Under the pieces are notes generated by a model. It was not told the origin of the DNA. It did no database searches and was given only the letters and a program-made list of their open reading frames with translations. From assembly GCA_022495005.1 (NCBI GenBank), contig JAGYXB010000200.1, forward strand, positions 434,001-498,000: DNA of 64,000 nt. The letters run 5' to 3'. The stretch is from Rhyacophila brunnea (Eukaryota; Arthropoda; Insecta; Trichoptera; Rhyacophilidae). Below are positions 44,825 through 57,511 of this stretch, piece by piece (within the stretch, counting starts at the first letter, position 1; each line of letters starts with the position of its first letter). A program made the translations under genes and the position numbers.

Positions 44825-46000
44825 CAATAATCATTCTTAAATCTTGTGAATTATTCATTGAATAAAAGAAATAGTTAAATATAAATTATTATATAGTTAT
44901 ATTTTCTTGATTTATATGATTGTTCATCTAAATACGATTCTAAATTAAATTAAATTTCCGTATTTGGTTGCCTATTTAATGCTTTGTCGTATTAGGTTTC
45001 TGTTCTTCATGATTATTTTTATTTAATCGACGTTTCTCGACACTCATTCCTGAGGTTATTCTCTGAAACTAATATATTGAAGTGTACTTTATGTACTCGT
45101 ATATGAATGTGGATGCCACTCTAAATGTGTCTTAAAGGTTTAGCTTAGCTGGGAGCGACCGTTGCTCAGAGTAAAAAATGGGAAGATAAAGAGGAAGAAC
45201 ATGCCCTGTTAACTCAACAACCTAATACGATAACAAACAATTATCTCTTAAATAGGCGAATTATTTTGTTTTGGTATAAGTTGAATATGTATTGTATTTG
45301 AAAAAGTAAAGTGTACGTAGTAATTAATACAAAAATACCGTATATTCATAATACATTAAATTTTAGGGTCTTCTTTGGCAATATAATTACAAATTTTTAA
45401 AATTATAGAGTTAAATTAAATCTAAATTTTAATTTGTATTGTAATTCTTACAGTTTTCAGAAATCCAAACGTAAGTAACGTTAAGTGTGCTGTAAACAAA
45501 TCTACTGCTCGCAATGATTTGCAGTTTTTTAAAACATTAGTTTTAGTCTACCGTTTAGTTTTTTTTAATTACACTTAAAAATATTTGGTCTCTAAGTAAA
45601 TCTTCTATAGAAGGTTTTCCTCAACTTTGGCAGTAAACAAATGAAAAAATATAAAACATCGATGTAATACAATAATGTAGTAATGAAAGCATATAAATAA
45701 AGTAAACATGATATTTATTATTTACAACGGGTTGAATAATTGCAATAGCTTTTGCGTTTACATGCAAACAACTTTTTAGATGTTCCCTCTATATTGCAGG
45801 GAGAATAGCATAGTGATAAATTTTGTATTATTTAGCAGATAAAAAATCGGGGAGAAGATGGATCTTTCATTGTTGCTTAATGCTGAAAGAAGGATGTTAA
45901 AATAGCTAGGCAACAAGGCAACTGAGCAACGGGCATCCGGGCACCAGACAGATGAATTATATATACACAATACGTTTTTGTTATTTTTTAACTAGAAAAT
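44825..46000. other. no gene recognised
   Basis: TTCTTAAATCTTGTGAATTA at 44832 belongs to family E. A 17-bp interval near 45451 between TTCTTACAG and GTAAGTAACG is a possible micro-exon only. Confidence 0.35.
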
Positions 46001-46092
46001 ATTGTACATATACATATATATATTATGTATATATTTATATACATATATTATATAATATATATATATATTATAAATAATATACGTATATATTT
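46001..46092. repeat. (TA)n-rich microsatellite
   Basis: Alternating TA with occasional C and G. Confidence 0.85.
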
Positions 46093-46411
46093 GGCAGTAG
46101 ATAATGAGGTAGAGATTTAAAAGGTCGTTGTTGCATGGATGTTTGGAGGAGAGTTTATTGATTGTTACAAGAATACACTGAATATAATATAATAAGGATG
46201 ATAACGGGAGATTATAATCGTGGCTAATGATATACTGGTGAGATCGATGTGATCAAGAGATTGATTATAATATTGAACTGAGAACTAGAAGATATACTTA
46301 ATACTGCTAGTATTTTGTATTTGCGAATGAATACTCACCTTTGTTTTCTTTTATCGGAAACAAGTACTTACATACCTAAATTTCACTTAAAATTGTTTAA
46401 CTAATTTCCAG

Positions 46412-46450
46412 GTGGATGCAAACGTGACTGATCTGATGGGCAAACGGTAA
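46412..46450 (+). CDS. candidate short terminal exon
   Basis: The acceptor TTTAACTAATTTCCAG, with a branch-like CTAAT, precedes 12 codons and TAA: VDANVTDLMGKR. The 39 bases are about half G+C in DNA that is otherwise strongly AT-rich. It starts in phase 0. The preceding exon is unknown; the 17-bp interval near 45451 would fit in phase. Confidence 0.28.
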   Translation: MDANVTDLMGKR

Positions 46451-47199
46451 TATTTCCCGGACTTTCAAATTCTGCTTAGCTTAAAAATTTGATGTGTATT
46501 ATTTAATTGTTAATTCAAATAACAAGGGAATGATAAATTTGAGTGAATTGTTTAATTTTTAATTCGTTTGCTTGACAAAAAACATTCACCTTTGTCCGGG
46601 TCAATTTTTTATTCAAAGAGATACATACCAGATAACAGGGGTCCAATTCTACCTGTGACGTGCAATTTTTTATTAGAAATTCATAAACGGACATACACAA
46701 ATGATATGTAACGCGAGCAGAATAATACAGGATCGGCTATGAAAAATTCATGGCAGGATGTGACGGCAAAAAGGGTCGAATGCTGTCATTACCATAAAAA
46801 AATGTTACAATATATAAAATATGTCATATCAGAAAATCTTGATTTTGTAAGGGCCAACGTCAAAATTCGAAATATTCGAGAGATTAGGATTTTTTTGTAG
46901 TTTATTATAGATGTTAGCAATCCACCAAATTAATCATTATTCACCATTGCTACTACATTTCAATGTGAAATTTGGTCATATTATCGAGAAAATAGGTCAT
47001 GCTAAGTAGATAAAAAATTGACGCCACTAGATTATCGGTTATACAGAAAGCTTATAGATCCAAGTTTTTCTGAAGCTTGTAGATTTAAAATGTTGATAAT
47101 AATATTATAAAAGTGAGTAAGATTACTTTTGATACCAAGAATAATTTTCTTTCATCCTTTGTAGAATATAAATTATGAAAATAAATATACAATTCATAA
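46451..47199. other. AT-rich stretch, no gene seen
   Basis: Nothing further recognised. Confidence 0.4.
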
Positions 47200-47525
47200 T
47201 ATATACGTATACACAATTTGAAAATACCTCAGAGAAATATACAACCACTGGAAAAAAATACACCCACTGGATTCAAATAAATGTGCTCTACCAACTAAGC
47301 TACATGCGCCTTATTTTATTTCGACAAAAGTAAATAGTAGTATTTGACAACTTTCTGAACGCTTCACAGAAGTCGTTAATTTTGGCAGTCGGCTTTTGTA
47401 CTTTAAGTTGGTTGACAAAATTGGTGCGAATCCAGCGGGCGCGGATTCAAATCTCGCTAGGCTTCTTAATTTTTTTTAAAGATTTTTTCTAGTTGTTCTC
47501 TTAGATATTTTCAAATTATGTATAT
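47200..47525. repeat. TIR repeat with two opposed tRNA-like modules (family E, copy 4)
   Basis: ACAATTTGAAAATACCTCAG at the left recurs inverted at the right (CTTAGATATTTTCAAATTAT). A tRNA-like stretch on the minus strand (about 47270-47312) and another on the plus strand (GCGGATTCAAATCTCGC, about 47438) face each other. Confidence 0.65.
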
Positions 47526-47959
47526 TTAATAAAAAAAAAGATCCGTTTTCAGACTCGTTGAATAAAAAAAATAGTTTAATAATAAAATATTATGTTCGTG
47601 GGATAATACATTAACAAATTACGGTGTTTGCTGTGAGCATATTATATGAAGCTATTGTATACGTTTGACCGAGACAAGGCCAAAATTTAGCTACGTTTCC
47701 GGATAAAAGAGCATTTATTTTGTTGAATAAAAGGCAGTTTAATAACTTTGTATTTTATTTCTTCTGTGACATAGGTCAAACATAATTTGAAAATTATGCA
47801 ACCATGTTTATTTTTGCTGTAACATAATATTATTTCTTTATATTAATTATTACATATTTATTTATTATACGGAACATATTATGTATTTTAATGATTTAAT
47901 ATATCAAGTAACAAGTGAAGTTCGAAATAAAGAGTATGTGAAGATCTTTGTGACCTAAC

Positions 47960-48214
47960 TAACTTATTTTATTTTGTTAACTGTCAATTCATGGTGGAAC
48001 TGCATTGTATTGTTGTTTAATTCAATAAAACGCAATTTTTTTCTAGTACTTATTGCACTTTTAATCAATAAATTAGGACCGGTTTCGTCCGCCTTAGAGG
48101 GACATTTTCAACTGAAAACTGATTCAGTTGAAAATGTCCCTCTGAGGCGGACGAAACCGGTCCTAATTTATTGATTAAAAGTGCAATAAGTACTAGAAAA
48201 AAATGCGTTTTATT
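47960..48214. repeat. large near-perfect palindrome carrying GGACGAAACCGGTCC
   Basis: Arms of about 92 bp (48025-48116 and 48124-48214) with a 7-base loop differ at only a few positions. Each arm holds GGCGGACGAAACCGGTCC. The left flank, GTTAACTGTCAATTCATGGT, matches 7500. Confidence 0.9.
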
Positions 48215-48482
48215 AAATTAAACATCAAAGCTAACTAAGTAATCTGTAAACTTTGCATGTAAGATGTACATAATAATATTATATGTCATCACAATTATTA
48301 TCAGATCTGTTGTAACGAAATGGATTCGGGTTAAATATATTTATTTTTTTTACACTAAGAGACTAGCGAGTAAAATATAACTAAGAATAGGTCAAGTGAC
48401 TTCCGCCCGATACGTCGAACTTAGCTTCAACGCATCTTTTTTCGTTCTCTTACGTGGTTACATATAAATTATACGTATTTCA

Positions 48483-48868
48483 TTTCACCGTAGCACAGTT
48501 CGCCGTACGCTAACCTGTCGGAAAGACGTGACCGTATTCTATACGGTCTCCAATTTTATTAGATTCAATATAAATATTAAAATAGCCGATTTTGGCAAAA
48601 TTCATTAATTCAATAATGGAAATCTAACCTAACCTAACATATAATCTAGTATATTGACTATTTTGTTTTTGGCTTCCTGTAAACCAACAAGAACCGTGTT
48701 TTATTTTGACATGAATTTTATCCCAGTACTATGATCCTAAGAAGTAGGACTGTCATGTAGGACTTTAATTAATATACGACCATAATATATCTCTGAAACA
48801 ACATTTCACGGTGAAGTATGGTACGGCGAACTGCTTACGTACAAATTTACGGACACGCTCTTACGTCA
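48483..48868. mobile_element. repeat family H, copy 1
   Basis: TTTCACCGTAGCACAGTTCG at the left and its partly inverted counterpart GGTACGGCGAACTG at the right bound it. It includes AACCTAACCTAAC and GGCTTCCTGTAAA, shared with 58587. Confidence 0.75.
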
Positions 48869-48969
48869 GCAGCTCTTGACAATGAAAGTTGTTTTAGTCC
48901 ACTGGAAAACACATGAGATCACGTCTTGTCAGTGCTGTCCATTGAAAAGAATTCAATATTATTTTAATA

Positions 48970-49365
48970 ATAAAGTGCCTAATTATTATCAAATTTGGGA
49001 TCACAGAGATTATAAAATATATTTTTTATCGTAAATATTTCACTATAATAATGTTAACATTAATTTTCCTAATGGTTTTGTAAATGCCTTCAAAAATTAA
49101 TAAATCTAAAAAATCTTAACACCACTGCACATGGACGTACTGAAATATGACTATATTCTAAAAGATAATACTATTTTATGCAATAAAAATACTTTATGCA
49201 GCCATCAAATGTTTAAAATAAATTTAAGGGATAATAAGGCTTCAAAATTATATAAATAGATTATCTACAACTTTTAATGAATGTTAAGGCTAATGCTTTT
49301 TGAAAATACCATAAAACCTCCATTTTGATCTACGTTGGGCATGTGGGCCCTTAAGGTCTATATTA
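48970..49365 (-). repeat. repeat family G, copy 2
   Basis: Reverse-orientation partner of 33095-33520. Confidence 0.75.
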
Positions 49366-50362
49366 GTTATAGTATGACCACAATTCTGTTCATATTCTAA
49401 TCGCCAAGTAAACTTAATCTCCTGTAAATTGTTGTGAATTTTATATCATTGCGTGTGACCATAAAACCGTGTAAAATTCTTTTCCTTTTAAATAAATAGT
49501 GGTTTGTTCTAGTTATGCATTCTTTAATTTATCATACAACACTATTAATTATTACAGAAAATTTTGTCATAGTAATAGGTTGGCGCTTTCACGAAGCCAT
49601 TTGGGATTCGAATTCCACTTAGAGTCGAATTGGAGTCGTCATTGCCAAGAAAACCACTAAAAATGATATCGAACTTGTAGATAAAGAATTCTCATAATTA
49701 TGTCTTTATGTTCTGCATTTAAATAATAAACAACCAACCCTAAAGAACGCAATTTTAAGTTAAAAGTTAGTTAGTAGGTTCCTATTAACTTCTATTTACA
49801 TTATTTTAACTTCAAGTTACTATTTTATTTTTAAAACATAATTTTTTTTTATATAACACTGTCTTTTTATTTGTGTTATTGTTAAAATAAATGGACTCTA
49901 TATTTCGAGGTTAAGTTTGAACGGGTTAGGTGGAGAGGATGCACTTCCGGATACCGGGCACTGATCTTGAGGGTATTGTGATCAGAGAAAGTTTTCCTTG
50001 AGCACTTCTGGATCCCGGATCACATCGATTCTGAAATAAAGTTGCCCATAAGATAATAATATGACGGTTTGGAAGTTGGAGTGTAGATTTGGATACAAAT
50101 TGGCGCAAACATTCATCTTAAAAGTAAACATTATTTTCATTTTATGATTAAATTAAAACATAATAATTACTATTTATAGTATTGTTTAAAATATCGTTCC
50201 TGCCTCCCACATTCCCCTAGCCAATGCCACCATCCACTATCCTCTCTTCCACGCTAATATTCCTTGTCAATCCTGCCATGGTACAAGAGATCTAGCAACT
50301 CCTATCTTTAGCCTCCGCGTGACAATAATGCTGGACACTGCTGATAATGTGCAGTTTTATAT
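49366..50362. other. no gene recognised
   Basis: CACTGATCTTGAGGGTATTG at 49960 recalls 10180. Otherwise unremarkable. Confidence 0.35.
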
Positions 50363-51118
50363 CATTGTCATCATCAGCCGAAGTCGATCAATTGGTGGAT
50401 GAAAGGAGTCCTAGCTTCCTTCACTCATTTCGGTCCTTAATTTTTCACTGCCACGTACTTCCATCAAACTTTATGAGTTCTTCCATCCAGTAAGTTTTAG
50501 GGCATCCCTGTGGATGTTTAGTGCGATTTTTAGGGCTTCCTCTGTATGACGGAGTTTTTTTAGCGATTGTCGACTCGCCGAGCATCGTAACTAGTATATT
50601 GCCATTTCATTTGCTTAATGACCTTTATCACAGCGCTGAGCGCGTAGTCTCTTCTCCTTCCTTATCCATTCGTTTTTTTTGTTATTTTTTCGCGTTATGC
50701 ACCTTCCCATGCCACCTTGCGCCACTCGTAATTTTTACATTTCTTTGACGTAAAGATTCCATATTTCATACGCATACGTGAGCATTGGTAGCACACGTTC
50801 ATGGTTGAACACTCAATACAGTGGTGTGTGTTACGCGGTGTACAAAATGAGGAAAGTTGATGTGACGTATGATCTGCCATGGGCGAGCAGCCTTAGAGCT
50901 CTTATTTTACATGCATACGTAAGTAGCACACATTGATTGAGCACTTTACGCTTAGAAATAGTGGGTGTTACTTTTGAAGATACTTTGAAAGCGCCCAATG
51001 CACTCCATGCCAATTCGTTCTGCGAGAAATCTCGTTATACATACCACCGTTAATTGACATTTATTGTCCAAGATAGACTTAGTGAGTTACCTGCTCGATT
51101 TGAGTGCCTATACTCCTA
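50363..51118 (-). pseudogene. RTE-like LINE C-terminal remnant (family R1), rearranged
   Basis: CATCAGCCGAAGTCGATCAA starts the LINE 3' end, and upstream blocks follow the order seen at 7754 with heavy decay. A segment with CATACGTGAGCATTGGTAGC near 50773 is followed again by CATACGTAAGTAGCACACAT near 50915, so an internal duplication or a second insertion has occurred. Confidence 0.75.
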
Positions 51119-51970
51119 TAATAATATGTTGATAATAGAGAAAGGTTCATGATTGAATAAATACGTATGAAAACGAAAGATCTTTAGCTATGAGAAGGAA
51201 AATCAAGACAGAAGAGAATACCCACAAACTATTCTTTCTGGATAGCTTCCAAAACCTTTACAATGGAAAATGTAGAATAATATATTATTTAATTTAAAAT
51301 TGGCCCATGGCATTCAAATCACGGAATCTAGTCTTCAAAAAGTGTCTGGTATTGTGCAAGTATTTCTTAGAGTAATCAAAGCGAACCCTTTTTTAACGCA
51401 TCCAATTTCTCAAAACACCTTTAATTACTGAAAGCTTTCAGGTAGTTACGCGAAATGCATACTAATTACCTCACGGAAGTATTGGAGCAACTTTACGAAA
51501 CTTGGATCACGATGGAAAAGTAACAGTTCTGGAAAATTTCACTATTTAGAAACATCGTAGTTGGATAAAATTTATATAGATAGTTAATAGGAAGTTGTAT
51601 GTCGTTAAAAACTTATAACTTAGGTATACAATGTTTATAACTAAAGTATACAATATAAAATAAGTACTTTATACCTTATTTATTAAGTGGAAACATCAAT
51701 AAAATGTAGGTTCACATTTGTGTATACTGAATATTTAAAAGATAAAATAAAACTTATCTATATATTATGCGAATAGAAGTTATTTTTTTTTGCCCACATA
51801 TCAAATATTGAAATGTTTTTTAATCCTTTCAGCGCTGACGGCACAGCGTTTATGTCTTCGTTAGCTGGCCATTAGATATAATTAGCATGTTATTTAAATA
51901 TTGTAATTAAATAGTAATTAAATGCTCCCCGGTTAAGTAAACATCAAAAACAATTCTCGTACATATTTTA
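51119..51970. other. AT-rich stretch, no gene seen
   Basis: Nothing recognised. Confidence 0.35.
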
Positions 51971-52451
51971 TTACAACGTTTTATTAGCTCCTATTCTTGT
52001 TTTTCTGGTGGTTGTTTGTCCAGTACAAATCTTGCAATCAATTTTAACTAACTTCCCGACTAGCTAGACATTTTAAACTTTTAGAATATATCATAACACG
52101 ATGCCAATGCATTCTTTTAATACTTGTAGCCATCTTTAAGCAGAATTGAATTCATTTTCAGTTAATTGCGTTTTGTATGGAAAGTTATTTCAGAAAAATC
52201 CGTAAAAAGTAAAAAACTATTAATGGTTGCAAAGGGGTGGTCCTAGAAACTTAATTATTAATATATACGTGAGTTACTATGGAAATCAAAATGAAATGTC
52301 AAAATGACATTTCAGTATTCTATAGTTGTTTGTTTGTTTGTTATTCATTTACTTCATATCAAGTACAAGTTTGAGCATATTGAGCATAATAATTCAACAG
52401 AAAATTTAAAAACGTTGTACATAAAAAGTTCTTTTTATCTTGTAATTATTT
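51971..52451 (-). mobile_element. MITE family F, copy 3
   Basis: Reverse-orientation copy from ACAACGTTTTATTAGC to AAAACGTTGTACATAAAAAG and CTTTTTATCTTGTAATTATT. A GTTT repeat lies inside near 52325. Confidence 0.82.
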
Positions 52452-52732
52452 ATACTCATTTCATTGTTGTAATATAAAGTACTTACCTAAGTATTGATTT
52501 AGTTATCTATTTTATTTTTTGGTTTATTAATTAGATTTAGGTTTATTAATAGACATTATTAATTATAATATATGACTGCAAATGACTATTCCTGATACAA
52601 AAAAAGCTCATTGCAGAAGCTTTATTCTCGAGAGATAATGTATTTTTATTAATATAGGTCAGGTATGTGAATACGAACGCCACCCAAAAGTTCATTAAAA
52701 AAATTGGTGTGAGTACTTATGTACGCGCGTTA

Positions 52733-53775
52733 GAAGCTATACTTCTTTGTGCGTAGTAAAACAAAAACAATGATAGTGATAAACCAGATTCTTTGACTAG
52801 CTCCTAATTATCTTGTTAAATTATGTATTACATTGATGATTTTCAGATTTTCCAATCCCAACGCTGTAGAATTGAAGGGACGTCACTTATTTATATAAAT
52901 CATTAGTGGGAAGATCAGGTTCGCAAAGAGAACCCGCCATAAGTGCTAAAACTACACCACATATGAATTGAAAAACCGATCGTTAGGCAGATTTTAAAAA
53001 GATTTTGTTCGTATGATGTCGAAAATGTTGGATTTATCGAGAATGGGCAGAGAATTTGTTCACGTCCAATTATTTCAATTTATATTTAATTAAGATAGCC
53101 TCGTTATAGCAGGTATTACGTATTAACAGCGATTGTTTATAAGTGTTTGTAATAAAATTCAAGATAATATGACATTTAGGTATATTATATAGATTTTTAT
53201 ATGTGCAGATTGGGTGTATGTTATACACTAATGTTTTATATAAGTATATATTATGTAATGCACGTGAAATACAATCTGTTTATTTTACATTTCAGTTAAA
53301 GCTTAATGTAGTATAATATATTATATGAAAATAATATGTACCTACCTATCGATACACACTTAAGAAAAACGACCGCTTATTGGAACGCCGTAGGTTTATT
53401 TCTATACACTTTACCTTATATTACTAAATTATATAATGGTTTCTCGTTGTTTTTATTTTTATAGTACCAACTGTCACTCTGACGTTTAATCGTTTGTTTA
53501 CGTAAGGAATTGCAAATGGCCGACAATAATAAATTCGCTGCCTAGGCAACGGAAAATTTCTAAACTATAATATTATACTGTATAATCGTCACGATTGCAT
53601 TATCATACTGTGGCGTAAAGGTTTTTGCGTTCGGCTCGTAACCGAACTATCAGTCGTTCGAATCCAATCGTGTGCGTTTTTTTTAGTGTGAAAAAATAAA
53701 TTATGTGTTACATGTCGCTCGCTAAAAATACACTCTGATCTGATTTGCCAAACGCGCCAAAAGAAATATAACTTC
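52733..53775 (-). mobile_element. TIR element with tRNA-Ile-like core (family B, copy 3), split
   Basis: Reverse orientation; ends GAAGCTATACTTCTTT and inverted GAAGTTATATTTCTTT. The tRNA-like module is at about 53600-53680. About 530 bp (near 52826-53355) is foreign; its boundaries show no clear terminal repeats. Confidence 0.8.
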
Positions 53776-55382
53776 AATAACCTTTAGAAATTATCCAAGC
53801 CGTCAGGTTTAATCTACAAATGACCTTAACAGCGTTCAAAAGTTCGCTTTGAAATAACATTCATATAAATTATCTGCTTTAAAAAAATATGGCAAACCTA
53901 CCACTAATAAAACAAATTCTATTACGTTTTTTTTTTTAGTATTGTGGACATTACAAATTACAAGTTTAGCACGTTCACAACATGACATGAAACATTATTA
54001 TAAAGTAGAAAGCTAATAAAACGATAAAAATGAAAATATAAAAAGAGAACATAATATAAACATACAACAGCAGTGAAAATATATTTATACATCTATAGAA
54101 GTTCAAAGAAGTACACCGAGTTTTCTAATGATACCCTATTTTAAGAATTTTGAAAATAGCTTCCACCTAAACTCACCTCACGCAAGTGGAATATATCAAC
54201 ACACGAAGCGATTTGGTTGAACATAGTTATCGCCCTCCCAATTGGTATTACCAGTAGCAGGTTGGTTCTTCACCTTGGGAGAATAAACAACTGATGCTTT
54301 CTATTTCTAAGATAGTTAGGGACACACAGGTCAACACTCCTCAGAATGGCAGAGTTCTTATTTACACCTGCAGTAGCAAATAATACCTTTTTGTATTCGG
54401 GTTTACTTCTTCCATATGATATTTTTTTTATTTGATTCTGATTTTTGCCTTATTTATTCCTACATTATCATAAAATTCATTCTTTGATGTACTATTTTTT
54501 ATAATTTCATTTTTACTTTGTTATATAGTAAAATCTCGTCAAGACCAATAATTTGCTACATGCAATAATTATTTGGTAACTGACGACATTCATCCCCTAA
54601 TTGAATAAAATACCCTCTCCCTCTTTCGCATTATTGCTAGTAACACGTGATTTATAACATGAAACTTGTATTTGTTATCTTGAAAATTATATAATAGTTT
54701 TAATATTATTATCAGTGTTTTAAAATACTTCCACAATCGTGTTATAGCTTCATCAGTCCAGATACCCTATAAATACCACAAAAAAGTTGTAGGTTTATGA
54801 CAAAAAAAACTGAAACAAGCGAAGAGTGGAAAGATTTTATTTTTAGCTAAAAAACGAAGTGTTGAACTTTGTATTCTTTAGTTACTCCCCTACATTTGTT
54901 TTCCAAGTCCAAGATCTTTTATCTGAACGAAACAATACAGAGAATATAAATTAATAGGGAAGATCTTCGCGGAAGTCTCCCCTTAGGAACCATTTAAAAT
55001 GGGACATAAACGTTGTTGTTTCTCAATTAAGTTAATTAGTGGTTTAATACTTCATTCGATATACCCCATTTGTTTTATTGAGCTTTCTAACATAATTAAT
55101 ATTATAATAAATGTTTATTTAAATAAACGCTCTGATTTTGCTGTGATTTTCATACAGTGTTATAGCTGCCAAAGGATTAAATGCTTTAACCTTTTATTGT
55201 AATAATTATTTATTTTAAGTAGTTTTAACACATGTTTCTATTGTGTCTAAAAAGCAAATATTTTTTTTCCGACATTGTAGTCGAAAGTAACACGTTTTAA
55301 TGAATATAGATTTTTAAAGATACCAACGCATCTATTATATACACAAGAGTGCTTTCAGCCGCTACGGCAGCTATCTAAGGTA
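53776..55382. other. no gene recognised
   Basis: AT-rich throughout. A 67-codon plus-strand frame at 54999 (MGHKRCCFSIKLISGLIL) is not otherwise supported. Confidence 0.35.
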
Positions 55383-55500
55383 GCTTTGTATCGAAGTATT
55401 ACCATTTATTGTAACAATTACAATAAGTTAGCCGTCGCTCTCGCTCAAAAATTTACCACAGTCAAAAGAGGTGCTGTTAACTGTAGTAGCGGCCTATAAT
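55383..55500 (+). repeat. half-copy of the 62.6-kb foldback element
   Basis: GCTTTGTATCGAAGTATTAC and TTATTGTAACAATTACAATA match the left arm at 62683, then diverge. Confidence 0.6.
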
Positions 55501-55504
55501 AGCA

Positions 55505-56075
55505 GTCTTGCAGTATCGTCCCGTAGAGGTAGGCAGATTGAGCGTCGCTTGGGGGTGGCAGTTATCGAAAGGGCGGCAAATTGAGGAGAATCACTAGGTA
55601 TACAATAAATAGAAAAATTCATTAAAAAATTCAGCTCACTGGTTGGAAACAAAATGTATTAATTAGGTACAATAAAAGTTTTAACAGGATTTTTTGTCGG
55701 GTTCGCGATGTCTAGTTTACTTCCGTTGTTCTTGGACATCACGTTCTTGGTGAACAGCAATGACAAGTGCATACCTAATTTAAAATGTATCCAAATAAGT
55801 TTGCCAGTTACTCGCGAGTTTTGGAAGTTGTCAATTGTATTTTTAAAAGTACCTATCTGAAACCGTAGACACGCAATATTGTCTATTGAAGCAAAAGTGG
55901 CATTTAAATTAGATTTAGTGTAAGATATATTGTTATTAATGTATCCATACAATACATTTCTTAGATATTAGAGTCATGAATGGATGATAAAGTATCTACA
56001 GTATAAAAAAATGTGGCGGCATTTTGGCACTTGTCTGCCTAGGGGCGGCATTTTGACAAAGGACGTCACCGCAGT
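55505..56075 (-). repeat. repeat family I, longer copy with ORF
   Basis: It aligns in reverse with 4755-5075. GGCGGCATTTTGACAAAGGA and GTGGCGGCATTTTGGCACTT repeat near one edge. The minus strand holds a 97-codon frame (55659-55952). Confidence 0.7.
55659..55952 (-). CDS. ORF inside repeat family I, partly conserved
   Basis: The frame contains DNIACLRFQIGTFKN, GKLIWIHFKLGMHLSLL and GSKLDIANPTKNPVKTF. The C-terminal third is also open in the other copy at 4758-4940, where it reads GNKLDIANSTKKYSPVKPF. Conserved reading with mostly conservative changes suggests a transposon-encoded or captured host sequence, now truncated in one copy. No domain is recognised. Confidence 0.35.
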   Translation of the reverse strand: MYGYINNNISYTKSNLNATFASIDNIACLRFQIGTFKNTIDNFQNSRVTGKLIWIHFKLGMHLSLLFTKNVMSKNNGSKLDIANPTKNPVKTFIVPN

Positions 56076-57249
56076 CTTATGTATAGAATAGATGCGCTGG
56101 AAGGTACCATTTATTAATTTTTATATCTGATTCTACATGTAGGTAATATAATTTATAAATAGGTATCAACTTGTACGTACTAAAATAATTCAATTAAAAT
56201 ATTCAAACTAATCATATTACACTATTCGAACAATATAATTCAACTAAATACATGCTTACTATGCCGGGCTTCCTCTAACTTCTTTCTCCTCCTATCGTTC
56301 CATAATATTATAATAATAATAATATATAAGTTATAGTTATCTAATTACAATAATTTAAATATATCTTCTTCTTATTTACGTATGCTCTATCTTTTGTTAG
56401 AGTGTGTAACCATCGTACGGGTACTTCGAAGAAACCTGAAGTTGTTCGCCAGTCTTTTAGCATTTTCACAGGCATGAAAGCACTACGTAGCTCTGTTGTA
56501 TGTTATTTAGTATATTTTCTATACCCAGAAATACGGTTAGTTTGATGAATTGATTGAGTCTTCCTTAGCAAGTACCTGAGTCAGGTGAGGTAAATTTGAC
56601 TAGAGGCTGCTTTGTATACTCTTTTAGCGAATTGTAACTTTTTAAGTCATCGTATAATTACACATCCAGTATTCTCTACATGCATATATTCGAAAAGCAT
56701 AATATAACAGTCTTGTTATGAGCTTTTTAGACGCTACTATAAACCAGTATCAGAATGCTAGCGTGGACTATCGGTATTTTATTTTAACCAAATATGTACA
56801 ACCGTAAGTGTAATTATTATAAATACAGTAAATTTTTTGTTTAGCCATTTCCATTCTTGATTTCTGCATGTCACTAAACAGAAAGAAATCTGGACCGGGA
56901 TATATGATATTATACATTAGATTAGTTTTCAGGCCAACGTTAAATGAATTATTATGCAAAGCATCAGTTATTATCTATCCAAAAGTTAATTGACAGACTT
57001 TATTATAATAAATATTTGACGCTATCTACTAAATATACATATACAAATAAGGATATATAAAATTATTAGTAATACAAACAGTAGTTTTTCTATAATAGCG
57101 AAGAGTCAACAATTTCTTTCAGAATAGCTAGAATGTTGTAAGCATTATTTATAGGCATTATATATATTATTATATATAAGCATTATATCAAAGGAATGTG
57201 ATATTATACTGATTAAGATAATAAAAGAGAACTTGTATAATATAATACA
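56076..57249. other. no gene recognised
   Basis: AT-rich. CTTGTATAATATAATACA just before 57250 could serve as a TATA region for the candidate first exon. Confidence 0.35.
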
Positions 57250-57310
57250 ATGAATATTTGTAAACAAATGCACCCAAACCTTTTATACGTATTGACTTTC
57301 TGCATCTCAG
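57250..57310 (+). CDS. candidate first exon encoding a signal peptide
   Basis: The ATG starts MNICKQMHPNLLYVLTFCIS: a short polar start, then a hydrophobic core, as in a secretory signal. It ends with one spare base at an excellent donor, TCTCAG then GTAAGTAAG. An AT-rich, TATA-like stretch lies 10-25 bases before the ATG. A phase-compatible acceptor follows at 57455. If real, the gene encodes a secreted protein on the plus strand. The core is only about ten residues long, so chance remains possible. Confidence 0.35.
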
Positions 57311-57455
57311 GTAAGTAAGACATTTCCAACTGAAAAAACAATCCGCGCTTAATACTTAAATGGGAAGACTACGGGTCCATTGGATCAATGGAGAGGAAGT
57401 GTATCATTGAAGCGAATTGACTTATAAGACTTGTTAGAGAATTTATTCTTAACAG

Positions 57456-57511
57456 AAAGGATAAAGACAAATTGTGGAAGCCAAAACTTGATTTAGGCTA
57501 TAGCGCAACTG
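57456..57511 (+). CDS. candidate second exon
   Basis: The acceptor AGAATTTATTCTTAACAG starts it. Read in phase with the exon at 57250 it gives RIKTNCGSQNLI and a stop, for a product of about 33 residues. Another frame is longer (KDKDKLWKPKLDLGYSATG) but out of phase. I cannot tell which, if either, is used. Confidence 0.2.

Noticed and set aside
46342..46385. Minus-strand exon ending AACAAAG then GTGAGTATT (frame VCKYLFPIKENK)
   Set aside because: The donor is good but the acceptor lacks a pyrimidine tract, and the segment itself contains another donor.
48625..48641. AACCTAACCTAAC, like the insect telomere unit TTAGG
   Set aside because: It is internal to repeat family H and recurs at 58715 in the other copy, so it is not a telomere or an interstitial telomere array.
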